Assembly (NCBI RefSeq): GCF_037198285.1
Contig: NZ_CP147243.1
Coordinates: forward strand, 2,596,422 to 2,660,421
DNA from: Haladaptatus sp. DJG-WS-42
GTDB lineage: Archaea; Halobacteriota; Halobacteria; Halobacteriales; Halococcaceae
Length of the DNA: 64,000 bases
Direction: 5' to 3'
Part shown: piece after piece, positions 1 through 7,043 of the stretch
Layout of the letters: every line of letters starts with the position of its first letter
How positions within the stretch are numbered: position 1 is the first letter of the stretch
Made by a program: the position numbers and the translations under genes
The notes under the pieces: generated by a model
The model's input: only the letters and a program-made list of their open reading frames with translations
Told to the model about the DNA's origin: nothing
The model's database searches: none

Positions 1-421
1 CGCCGGGGTCGAGATTTCGAATCTGTTTGCGCCCGTCCCACTCAACGAACAACGCGGCGTTCGCATCCGCAAGCACGAGGTTGAACCCATCGTACTCTTG
101 CGCATCTAACTCACGTTCGACGTATCGCGTCGCCGCTTCTGCCGTTTCGTAGGAAAGTGCGTCTCTGACGAGCAGGCCGCGCGAGCGCGGGGCGTTGAGT
201 TCTGTCTCAATCCAGCGGTTGGTGATGGCGACGAACACGCCGTGTTCGTTGTAGCCAATCCACGTTCCACCGGCTTCGCTGTCGCCCGGCGCGACGATTT
301 TTGGGTCGCCGTCGCTGACCTGCGGCGGCGTCGAGGGTCGGTCTACACGTTCGTCACGGTTGGCAGCGACGACGAGCGGCGTGTCGTCGAACACCTGCCA
401 CGCGAAAGTGAGCGTACACAC
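1..421 (-). CDS. NRDE/TANGO2 family protein, 3' end cut by window edge
   Basis: About 140 N-terminal residues are present and the frame is still open at the window edge. The protein starts at a GTG giving MCTLTFAW, with Cys2 as the second residue and the family signature NRDE at residues 21-24. A GAGGGG Shine-Dalgarno-like stretch lies just upstream, and the next upstream ATG is out of frame, so GTG is the likely start. Members of this family (TANGO2, Ntn-hydrolase-like N-terminus) are widespread but their reaction is not settled; heme handling has been proposed for eukaryotic homologues. It lies 45 nt downstream of menE on the same strand and could be the last gene of the men transcript; that link is inference. 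Confidence 0.85.
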   Translation of the reverse strand, partial: MCTLTFAWQVFDDTPLVVAANRDERVDRPSTPPQVSDGDPKIVAPGDSEAGGTWIGYNEHGVFVAITNRWIETELNAPRSRGLLVRDALSYETAEAATRYVERELDAQEYDGFNLVLADANAALFVEWDGRKQIRNLDPG

Positions 422-466
422 AGCCCCTCATAGGTCGCGTGCGCTTCTAAACCCTTGGCGTGGACG

Positions 467-1951
467 TTATCGGCGAAGCGCCTCGCGCACTTTCTCGCGC
501 TCGACTGTCCCCGACGCCGTTCGAGGCAACTCTGTGGCGAACCCAACCACGCGCGGGCACTTGTAGCCCGCAAGCGTGGCTTTGCAGTGGGCTTTCAGTT
601 CGTCGCTGGTGACGTCTTCGTCACCCTCTGTGATGACGAGCGCACAGACGCGCTCGCCCCATTCAGCATCGTCGATGCCAACCACGGCCGCGTCGGCCAC
701 AGCCGGATGCGTGCACAACACAGCCATGACCTCTGCCGGGTCGACGTTCTCACCGCCCGTGATGATGCGGTCTGCACGCCGGTTCGCCACCCAGAGTCGT
801 CCGCCCTCGTCTTGATATCCCATATCGCCCGTGTGCAAGCCGTACGCTGAAAAGGCGTCGACGGTCGTCTCGTAGTCGTCGTAATACTCCTTCATGACTG
901 TCGGTCCGGAGACGACGAGCTCGCCCGGCTCGCCCGGCTCGACGGGGTCGCCGTCGTCACCGACCACGGTCACGTCTGAGCCAAAGAGCGGTCTGCCGAC
1001 CGTTCCGGGATACGTAAACGCCTCGCTTGGCGTCGCGGTGGCAATCTGCGAGGCGGCTTCGGTCATGCCGTAGGTTGGGTAGACGGGGACGCTCTCGCGT
1101 TCGCATCGCTTGATGAGGTCGTCGGGTGCTGGCGCACCGCCGAGCAACACGAATCGGAATGAGCCAAAGGAGACGCCAGCATCGAGCAGGCGCGAGAGCA
1201 TCACAGGCACGAGCGAGATACCCGTCGGCTGGTAGGTAGCGATGGCGTCGCCCACCGCCTGTTCGTCGAAGTCTTCGACTAACACAACAGTCGAACCGTA
1301 GCGCGCCGCGCGCAGAATCGGGGACAGCCCGCCCATGTGATAGAGCGAGAGGCAGACGAGCCACCGGTCGTCGGGGAGCGTGCCGAGGCGGTAGGCCGAG
1401 GCTTCGGCGCTCGCCGCAAAGTTGCCGTGGGTGAGGACGACGGCCTTCGGCTGGCCGGTCGTCCCGGAGGTGAACATGATGAGTTGCGGGTCGTCTGCGT
1501 CCCACGTCGCCGGCTGAACCTCTGCTGTCGGCTGAGAATCGAGTTTCGTGACGTGGTTTCTGCGACTTGCATCGAGCGACACCACCGAGACGCCCGTCCC
1601 CTCAGTTGCGGCGGCGGTCGCTTCTGTGTCGTCGCTACAGACGAGCACCGACACGCCCGCTCGCTCAATTTGCGGGGCGAGTTCAGCCTCGGTCAGGCGC
1701 GTGTTCAGCGGGACGAGCACCGCGCCCAGCCGCGCGACAGCGTGGATGAGCCGGACGTAGGCGACGCTCGTTTCGAGCAGGACGCCAACGTGGTCGCCAG
1801 GAAGCACACCCACACCGGCGAGGTGTCCGGCGGTTTCATTCACCGCTCTGGTCAACTCGTGGTACGTCCAGTGTGTGTTATCGCTGGCGTCGATAAGCGC
1901 AGTCGCGTCGGGCGAGGCACGCGCTCGCTGGGCAACCCAGTCTCGCATCAT
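467..1951 (-). CDS. menE: o-succinylbenzoate--CoA ligase (MenE)
   Basis: A 494-residue ANL-superfamily adenylating enzyme expected to convert o-succinylbenzoate to its CoA thioester in menaquinone synthesis. The AMP-binding motif FTSGTTGQPK lies near residue 160, PTYGMTEA near 290 and HTGDMG near 370. The frame extends upstream, but the start is placed at the first Met of MMRDWVAQ because it overlaps the menC stop as ATGA, and the upstream stretch is menC coding sequence. Odd point: the C-terminal motif reads RTASGTVERE, with Thr482 where most ANL ligases carry the adenylation lysine (SGK). The men context makes MenE the best call over another acyl-CoA ligase. Confidence 0.9.
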   Translation of the reverse strand: MMRDWVAQRARASPDATALIDASDNTHWTYHELTRAVNETAGHLAGVGVLPGDHVGVLLETSVAYVRLIHAVARLGAVLVPLNTRLTEAELAPQIERAGVSVLVCSDDTEATAAATEGTGVSVVSLDASRRNHVTKLDSQPTAEVQPATWDADDPQLIMFTSGTTGQPKAVVLTHGNFAASAEASAYRLGTLPDDRWLVCLSLYHMGGLSPILRAARYGSTVVLVEDFDEQAVGDAIATYQPTGISLVPVMLSRLLDAGVSFGSFRFVLLGGAPAPDDLIKRCERESVPVYPTYGMTEAASQIATATPSEAFTYPGTVGRPLFGSDVTVVGDDGDPVEPGEPGELVVSGPTVMKEYYDDYETTVDAFSAYGLHTGDMGYQDEGGRLWVANRRADRIITGGENVDPAEVMAVLCTHPAVADAAVVGIDDAEWGERVCALVITEGDEDVTSDELKAHCKATLAGYKCPRVVGFATELPRTASGTVEREKVREALRR

Positions 1952-2982
1952 AGTCCACTCAGGACTGGGTGAACATTGCCCTTTCCCTGTGGGACCGCGA
2001 TTGTGCCGTCTGTGACGGGCACGGGGTCTGACTCCGCCACATCCGCGGCAAGAAAACTTGCGGTGGCAAGCCCACATGCCGCCACGTCTTGCAGACTTGC
2101 GGCGAGATGCACTGCTGCCGCCCGCGCCACCGCGCCGTCAATCGTGGTCGTTACGATGCAATCGACACCGGCCTCGCGTGCGGCAACCGCCGCTTCACGC
2201 GCCACATCGACGCCGCCGAGGGCCATTGGTTTGAGCACGAGCACGTCGGCCGCCTCCGCGTCGAGAATTTCTGCGATAGTTCGCTCAGTGAGCGATTCAT
2301 CGAGGCCGATACGCACGTCACCGCCGCGAAACCGGGCATGCTCTTTGAGGTGCGTCGCAGGGAGGGGCTGTTCGAGCATCGAGAGAGTTGCCTTCTCGAA
2401 GCCGTCGATTGCGCGCTTCGCCGTGGGAACGTCCCACGCGCCGTTCGCGTCAGCTCTGAGTTCGATTTGCTCACCAACTGCAGCACGGACGGCAGCCACG
2501 CGCTCTACGTCGGCAGCGACCGTGTCTGCGCCGACCTTGAGCTTGAGCGTACGAAAGCCGTCTGCGACCGCCTGTTCTGCGGCTTCGACAGTCTCTCGAA
2601 CGGTTCCCGCGCCAATCGTCGCGTTCACGGGAATGGTTTCGACGCGCATTTCGCCGCCGAGAAATCGGTAGAGCGGTTGGTCTGTGGCCTGCGCACGGGC
2701 GTCTGCCACCGCGAGCGAGAGGCCGTGGCGGGCGGCCGGATTCTCTGAGAGGGCGGCTATCGCTTCGTCGACCTTCTCTGACTCAACCGCCGGGCGAACT
2801 GCGTTGAGCGCGATTTCACAGGCGTCGAGCGATTCAGTCCAGCCGGGGAGTGGTGTCGCCTCACCGAGGCCGGAGACGCCGTCTACGGTCACACGGACGA
2901 GAAACCCCTCGCGCGCTGCGATGCCGCCTGCGGCTGTGTTCAGGGGTGTCTTGAGCGGCAACGAGAATCGGGTGCGTTCCAT
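1948..2982 (-). CDS. menC: o-succinylbenzoate synthase (MenC), enolase superfamily
   Basis: A 344-residue enolase-superfamily protein that dehydrates SHCHC to o-succinylbenzoate in the cytoplasmic menaquinone pathway. It has an N-terminal capping domain and a barrel with the KxK motif (TLKLKVG, around 145-150). Candidate Mg ligands are the Asp of RADANGAW, the Glu of LEQPL and the Asp of GLDES, followed by a KPM lysine near 250. It is coupled at both ends by ATGA overlaps, with menA upstream and menE downstream, so the three are almost surely translated from one message. Muconate-cycloisomerase and dipeptide-epimerase relatives look similar; position between menA and menE decides the call. 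Confidence 0.92.
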   Translation of the reverse strand: MERTRFSLPLKTPLNTAAGGIAAREGFLVRVTVDGVSGLGEATPLPGWTESLDACEIALNAVRPAVESEKVDEAIAALSENPAARHGLSLAVADARAQATDQPLYRFLGGEMRVETIPVNATIGAGTVRETVEAAEQAVADGFRTLKLKVGADTVAADVERVAAVRAAVGEQIELRADANGAWDVPTAKRAIDGFEKATLSMLEQPLPATHLKEHARFRGGDVRIGLDESLTERTIAEILDAEAADVLVLKPMALGGVDVAREAAVAAREAGVDCIVTTTIDGAVARAAAVHLAASLQDVAACGLATASFLAADVAESDPVPVTDGTIAVPQGKGNVHPVLSGL

Positions 2983-3929
2983 CAGAGTACCGCCGGTGCG
3001 GCGAACCCGAGGGCGAACAGAATCGAGTGAATCGCAAGCAGTTGGCCGGTCTGTTCGAGCGCGGGATTGAGCGCCGCGCCGTCAGTTCGGGTCAGTACGG
3101 TCCGCGCGACGCGCACCGCAATCGGCAGCGAGAGGAGTGGCAGAAGCGCGAACTGCGAGTACGCCGGGTCGAGGGCGAACATTGCGGGCACGGCGTAGGC
3201 AATGGCGAGCATGAGCAGGTATTCGACGCGACTCCACCGGTAGCCGAGTCGCACCGCGAGGGTTCGCTTTCCGGTTTTCGTGTCGGTTTCTTTGTCCCGA
3301 ATGTTGTTCACGACGAGAATCGCCGTTGAGAGCGCGGCGGGCGCGAGACTCGCCACCAATGCGGAGAGTGGGAGCGTTCCCGGTGGGACGGTCATTGGAA
3401 TGCCCGCCACGGCATCGACGGCTTGCACGTAGTACGTCCCGGTTACGGCGACGATGCCGAAAAAGACAAACACGAACACGTCACCGAGGCCGTGGTAGCC
3501 AAGGGGATACGGGCCACCGGTGTAGGCGATGCCGCTCGCCACACTTGCGAGGCCGATGACAACGATGGGAAGCCCACCGACGGAGACGAGGTACGTCCCC
3601 GAGACGATGGCGATGGCGAAAGTGAGGTACATCGCGCGTTTGACTTCCTCTGGGGCGATGATACCGGCCTGTGTCACCCGGGTGAAGCCCTGTCGCTCGT
3701 CGGTGTCTGCGCCCTTTACGGCGTCGTAGTAGTCGTTTGCGAAGTTCGTCCCAATCTGGATGAGCAGCGCGCCAACGAGCGCGGCGAGCGCCGGCAGCGC
3801 AGCGAAGACACCGTTGTGGACGGCAAGTCCGGTGCCGACGATGACGGGGGCGGCCGCGGCGGGAAGTGTCTGCGGGCGGGCGGCCATCACCCACGCCTTC
3901 GTCGGCGAGATGGTCGCGGTGTCAGTCAT
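2982..3929 (-). CDS. menA: 1,4-dihydroxy-2-naphthoate polyprenyltransferase (MenA)
   Basis: A 315-residue integral membrane UbiA-family prenyltransferase that attaches the isoprenoid tail to DHNA, giving demethylmenaquinone. The first Asp-rich motif is NFANDYYDAVKGAD (about 62-75) and the second NNIRDKETDTKTGKRTLAVRLG-like stretch begins near 205. Roughly eight hydrophobic segments separate and follow them. It opens the menA-menC-menE block, overlapping menC by an ATGA. The next gene upstream (an FAD monooxygenase) ends 79 nt away, so menA may also have its own promoter; I do not see a convincing TATA box in that gap. Confidence 0.93.
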   Translation of the reverse strand: MTDTATISPTKAWVMAARPQTLPAAAAPVIVGTGLAVHNGVFAALPALAALVGALLIQIGTNFANDYYDAVKGADTDERQGFTRVTQAGIIAPEEVKRAMYLTFAIAIVSGTYLVSVGGLPIVVIGLASVASGIAYTGGPYPLGYHGLGDVFVFVFFGIVAVTGTYYVQAVDAVAGIPMTVPPGTLPLSALVASLAPAALSTAILVVNNIRDKETDTKTGKRTLAVRLGYRWSRVEYLLMLAIAYAVPAMFALDPAYSQFALLPLLSLPIAVRVARTVLTRTDGAALNPALEQTGQLLAIHSILFALGFAAPAVL

Positions 3930-4008
3930 TCTGTTGGCAGTTAGGAAGGCAGCGACATAGCGACTGTGGTTCTGTGGAACGCAGAAAGCAGTAAATTCGT
4001 CGTCTTGC

Positions 4009-5214
4009 CTACTCGACGACGCTCTCGGTTCCGGCGAGTGCGGGCGCTAACACGCGGTACATCCCCGGCAACGTCGAGAATCTGAGTGCAAGGTCGCGGG
4101 CGGTGATGTGCCACTTCGTCGGCGGGATGAGATAATTCGCCGTCTGACGGCCAGACGCCTGCTTTTCGCGCGTTTTCGGCTTCAGGTACGCTTCGTACGC
4201 TGCCAATCCGGCTTCGAGAGAGTCGGCCGCTTTGAGTTTCTTTGCCAGCACGTACGCCCCACCCATCGCCATCGACGCGCCCTGTCCGGCGAGCAACGAG
4301 ACGGCGTAGGCAGCGTCACCGACGAGCGTGACGCGTCCTTTCGACCACTCATCGAGCTCGATTTGGGCGACTTGGTCGTAATAGACCGAACCGTTTTCGG
4401 GGCAGTGGTCGAGCGCGTCGGGGACGAGCCAGCCGAGGTCACCGAACCGGCGGCCGAGTTCGGCACACGGGTTCTCCGGCAAGTCGCTCTCAGGCTCGCG
4501 GTGGGCGAACCACGTCGCAACTTTGTCCCCACGAATCGGGTAGAAGCCAGTTATCTTGTTCGGGACGGTGAGATTCCTGAACTCGCCGTCGAGGGCGGCG
4601 CGAAACGACGCATCCTCGAAGATGTACGCCGCGGTGTGATAGCCGAGATACCGCAGATAGTGCGTCTCCGGGCCGAACACGAGTTCTCTGACCCGCGAGT
4701 GGATGCCGTCTGCGCCGACGAGTAAGTCTGCTTCTTCCTCTGTGCCGTCGCTCAGTGTCATCGAGACTGTGTCGCCGTCCTGCGCCACGGCGTCGATGGT
4801 GGTGCTGTAGCGCAGCTCCACGGAGTCGGGGAGTGCTTCGTACAATACGCGCTCTAAATCCCCGCGCATGAGCGAGAGGAGCCGCCCGTCTTGGAGGCGT
4901 CTGAACAGGTTGTAATCGGGCGCGGAGACTGGCTTTCCCGCCTGATTCACGTTTGAAATCGTGTCGATGGTGTACTGGGCGGCATCCAACTCGAAGAGAA
5001 TCCCCATCCGCTCTGCGACGTCGTAGCCGGAGCTGAAGAAGTCTATCATGTACCCCTCGTCTCGCAGACCGGGTGCGAGTTCGAGGACGACCACGTCCCA
5101 GCCGGTCTTGTCTAACCACCACGCGAGGGTGAGGCCCGCGATTCCCGCCCCACAGATGAAAACTCCCCCAGCGTCTCGGGCGTCGTGACCGTCGTTCGCC
5201 GCAGAATCCACCAT
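4009..5214 (-). CDS. FAD-dependent monooxygenase (UbiH/TetX-like)
   Basis: A 401-residue group A flavoprotein monooxygenase. The N-terminal Rossmann motif GAGIAGLTLAWWL begins near residue 23. A DG motif appears in LLVGADGIHSRVR near 165, and the FAD-ribityl motif GDAAYAVSLLAGQGASMAMGG near 300. No membrane anchor is seen. Such enzymes hydroxylate aromatic or isoprenoid substrates using NAD(P)H. It sits on the men strand between menB and menA, an unusual place. A role in quinone modification is possible from context but nothing in the sequence proves it; a geranylgeranyl reductase-type or antibiotic-modifying role is equally open. Confidence 0.8.
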   Translation of the reverse strand: MVDSAANDGHDARDAGGVFICGAGIAGLTLAWWLDKTGWDVVVLELAPGLRDEGYMIDFFSSGYDVAERMGILFELDAAQYTIDTISNVNQAGKPVSAPDYNLFRRLQDGRLLSLMRGDLERVLYEALPDSVELRYSTTIDAVAQDGDTVSMTLSDGTEEEADLLVGADGIHSRVRELVFGPETHYLRYLGYHTAAYIFEDASFRAALDGEFRNLTVPNKITGFYPIRGDKVATWFAHREPESDLPENPCAELGRRFGDLGWLVPDALDHCPENGSVYYDQVAQIELDEWSKGRVTLVGDAAYAVSLLAGQGASMAMGGAYVLAKKLKAADSLEAGLAAYEAYLKPKTREKQASGRQTANYLIPPTKWHITARDLALRFSTLPGMYRVLAPALAGTESVVE

Positions 5215-5417
5215 ATATCAAAACAAACGAACGAGGTGCGTTTAGCTGTTACTTGGCTCTCGCACTCAGTAGTGCCACGGGAACACTTTTCTTGGGTGCA
5301 TACAACGCAAACAAGAATTCTACCAACCGTACTCAAAGACTTAGACTCATAGGTAATTCAGAACGGCAGAATCATCAGTACGTCTTCAAAGACTCGAACT
5401 GCCAAGCGACGGATAGT

Positions 5418-5426
5418 AAAATAAAA
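5418..5426 (+). promoter_or_regulatory. TATA-like box before the orphan gene at 5456
   Basis: AAAATAAAA is centred 34 nt before the GTG start at 5456, giving a predicted leader of about 7 nt. It supports expression of the downstream AT-rich gene as an independent unit against the men strand. Confidence 0.45.
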
Positions 5427-5455
5427 GCAAGTGCGGTGACACCTATGCGCTAGTT

Positions 5456-5917
5456 GTGTCTGGTTTTGATTTTCAACAGGCTTCCTTCATCCTACTTATA
5501 TTCACCTCGTACTTGGGCATCCAAACACACACTTTCCAGGTAAGAACCAGCATCAGAGAATCAATCGAACAACTGGATGATTACGAATTTCGTAGGGGAA
5601 GCGTGAAGCTAAAACCGATACTACACCGGTTCAAGTATCGAAGTCGATGGAGTACGTCAGAGGTGCAACTCCAATGGCGTACTCCTGGTAACCATGCAAC
5701 AACCAGCAGTGTTCACGGGAGTCCTTTCTGGTGGCTAAAGCCAAAGGGTAGGGACGATTTTTGTAGAGCAGTCGAAAATCTAGAAAAAGTTGTGGATTGT
5801 GAACGAGACAGCAGAGGTATTCAGTTCACGATTAAGTCGAAGGATCCAGTTGAGGTTCGTCGCATTGTCCAAGCAGTGTGTGATATTACCGAAAAATCAT
5901 ACGACAACCAGCCGTGA
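5456..5917 (+). CDS. hypothetical protein, AT-rich orphan gene
   Basis: A 153-residue protein read opposite to the surrounding men genes, starting at GTG 34 nt after an AAAATAAAA box. The N-terminus has a short hydrophobic run (about residues 11-22). The rest is basic and polar (RFKYRSRW, WWLKPKGRDD) and ends in a region with KSKDPVEVRRIV and an amphipathic helix. I recognise no family. Base composition is clearly lower in GC than the flanks, and the protein is not acidic like its neighbours, so recent acquisition is likely. It could also be a decayed remnant, though the frame is intact. Confidence 0.5.
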   Translation: MSGFDFQQASFILLIFTSYLGIQTHTFQVRTSIRESIEQLDDYEFRRGSVKLKPILHRFKYRSRWSTSEVQLQWRTPGNHATTSSVHGSPFWWLKPKGRDDFCRAVENLEKVVDCERDSRGIQFTIKSKDPVEVRRIVQAVCDITEKSYDNQP

Positions 5918-6028
5918 GCAGGCTGTAAATTCATTCCGGTTAGGACATCAGACGTGTTTGAACACCATATTGGGCGTATGGAGATCTACCACTAGCACAT
6001 CCAAGTTTGACAGTGTATATAGTGCTGG

Positions 6029-6063
6029 CATTGAGTGTGAATCAACTGACTCAATGCATTGAG
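6029..6063. repeat. inverted repeats at the menB-side edge of the AT-rich segment
   Basis: CATTGAGT (6029-6036) pairs with ACTCAATG (6049-6056) across 12 nt, and an overlapping perfect 14-bp palindrome CTCAATGCATTGAG occupies 6050-6063. The two structures share an arm and are mutually exclusive. They lie 47 nt beyond the menB stop, on the edge of the low-GC segment. They could be a bidirectional terminator or a trace of an insertion boundary. Confidence 0.5.
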
Positions 6064-6109
6064 GCCCGTAGGGTTACAACTGGTATTGACTGTGCTGTAT
6101 GTACACCGT

Positions 6110-6994
6110 TCAATAGTGCCACGGGTACTTCGAGAAGTCGGGATCGCGCTTCTCGACGAAGGCCTCGCGGCCCTCTTTTGCCTCGTCGGTCATGTAGCCA
6201 AGCCGGGTCGCTTCACCGGCGAACACCTGCTGGCCGACCATCCCATCAGTATCCATGTTGAAGGCGAATTTGAGCATCCGCATGGCGGTTGGCGATTTTG
6301 CGTTGATTTCTGCGGCCCAGTCGAGCGCCACGTCTTCGAGGTCTTCGTGGGCGACAACCTCGTTGACCATGCCCATCTCGGCGGCTTCGTCGGCCGAATA
6401 ATCCTTCCCGAGGAAGAAGATTTCGCGGGCTTTCTTCTGGCCGACTTGGTGGGCGAGATACGCGGAGCCGAAGCCGGCGTCGAAGCTTGCCACGTCCGGG
6501 TCGGTTTGCTTGAAGATGGCCTTCTCGGAGGCGAGGGTCATGTCGCAGACGACGTGGAGGCTGTGGCCGCCGCCGACCGCCCAGCCCGGCGTGACGGCGA
6601 TGACGGGCTTTGGCATGAAGCGGATGAGTCGCTGGACTTCGAGGATGTGCAGGCGGCCCGTGTCAGAGGCTCCGGCCTCGTCGCCCTCGTACTGGTAGCC
6701 GTCGTCGCCGCGGATGGTCTGGTCGCCGCCCGAACAGAACGCCCAGCCGCCGTCTTTCGGCGAGGGGCCGTTGCCGGTGAGGAGCACGCAGCCAACATCC
6801 GTCTGGCGACGCGCGTGGTCGAGCGCGGTGTAGAGTTCGTCAACCGTCCCGGGGCGGAAGGCGTTTCTGACCTCGGGGCGGTCGAAGGCGATTCTGACGG
6901 TGCCCTGGTCGGTCGCGCGGTGGTAGGTGATGTCCTGAAAATCGAATTCTGCAATCGCGTCCCAGCGGTCGGGGTCGAAAATATCTGAAACCAT
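6110..6994 (-). CDS. menB: 1,4-dihydroxy-2-naphthoyl-CoA synthase (MenB)
   Basis: A 294-residue crotonase-fold enzyme that cyclises o-succinylbenzoyl-CoA to DHNA-CoA. The oxyanion-hole regions are visible as WAFCSGGDQ (about 84-92) and GWAVGGGHSLHVV (about 139-151). The signature TDPDVASFDAGFGSAYLA follows near 165, and the protein ends in the family-typical KYPWHY. Length and these motifs separate MenB from general enoyl-CoA hydratases. It follows menD with a 49-nt gap holding a strong hairpin (7012-7036), so it may be transcribed with menF-menD. It is cut off from menA by the inserted segment downstream. Confidence 0.95.
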   Translation of the reverse strand: MVSDIFDPDRWDAIAEFDFQDITYHRATDQGTVRIAFDRPEVRNAFRPGTVDELYTALDHARRQTDVGCVLLTGNGPSPKDGGWAFCSGGDQTIRGDDGYQYEGDEAGASDTGRLHILEVQRLIRFMPKPVIAVTPGWAVGGGHSLHVVCDMTLASEKAIFKQTDPDVASFDAGFGSAYLAHQVGQKKAREIFFLGKDYSADEAAEMGMVNEVVAHEDLEDVALDWAAEINAKSPTAMRMLKFAFNMDTDGMVGQQVFAGEATRLGYMTDEAKEGREAFVEKRDPDFSKYPWHY

Positions 6995-7011
6995 ACGACC
7001 ACTCGGGTCGG

Positions 7012-7036
7012 GCGGCGCAAAAAGATTCTGCGCCGC
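7012..7036 (-). other. intercistronic hairpin between menD and menB
   Basis: In the 49-nt gap, GCGGCGCA and TGCGCCGC form a perfect 8-bp stem around a 9-nt loop. Read on the men strand, the loop is GAATCTTTT. It starts 7 nt after the menD stop. It could partly terminate transcription, mark a processing site, or set the menD:menB ratio. There is no T-run after the stem on this strand, so a classical terminator is less likely. Confidence 0.6.
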
Positions 7037-7043
7037 GGCTCGC

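Noticed and set aside
5253-5453. 66-codon plus-strand frame before the AT-rich gene
   Set aside because: No promoter, non-halophilic composition and no recognisable pattern; the frame is likely random in AT-rich DNA.
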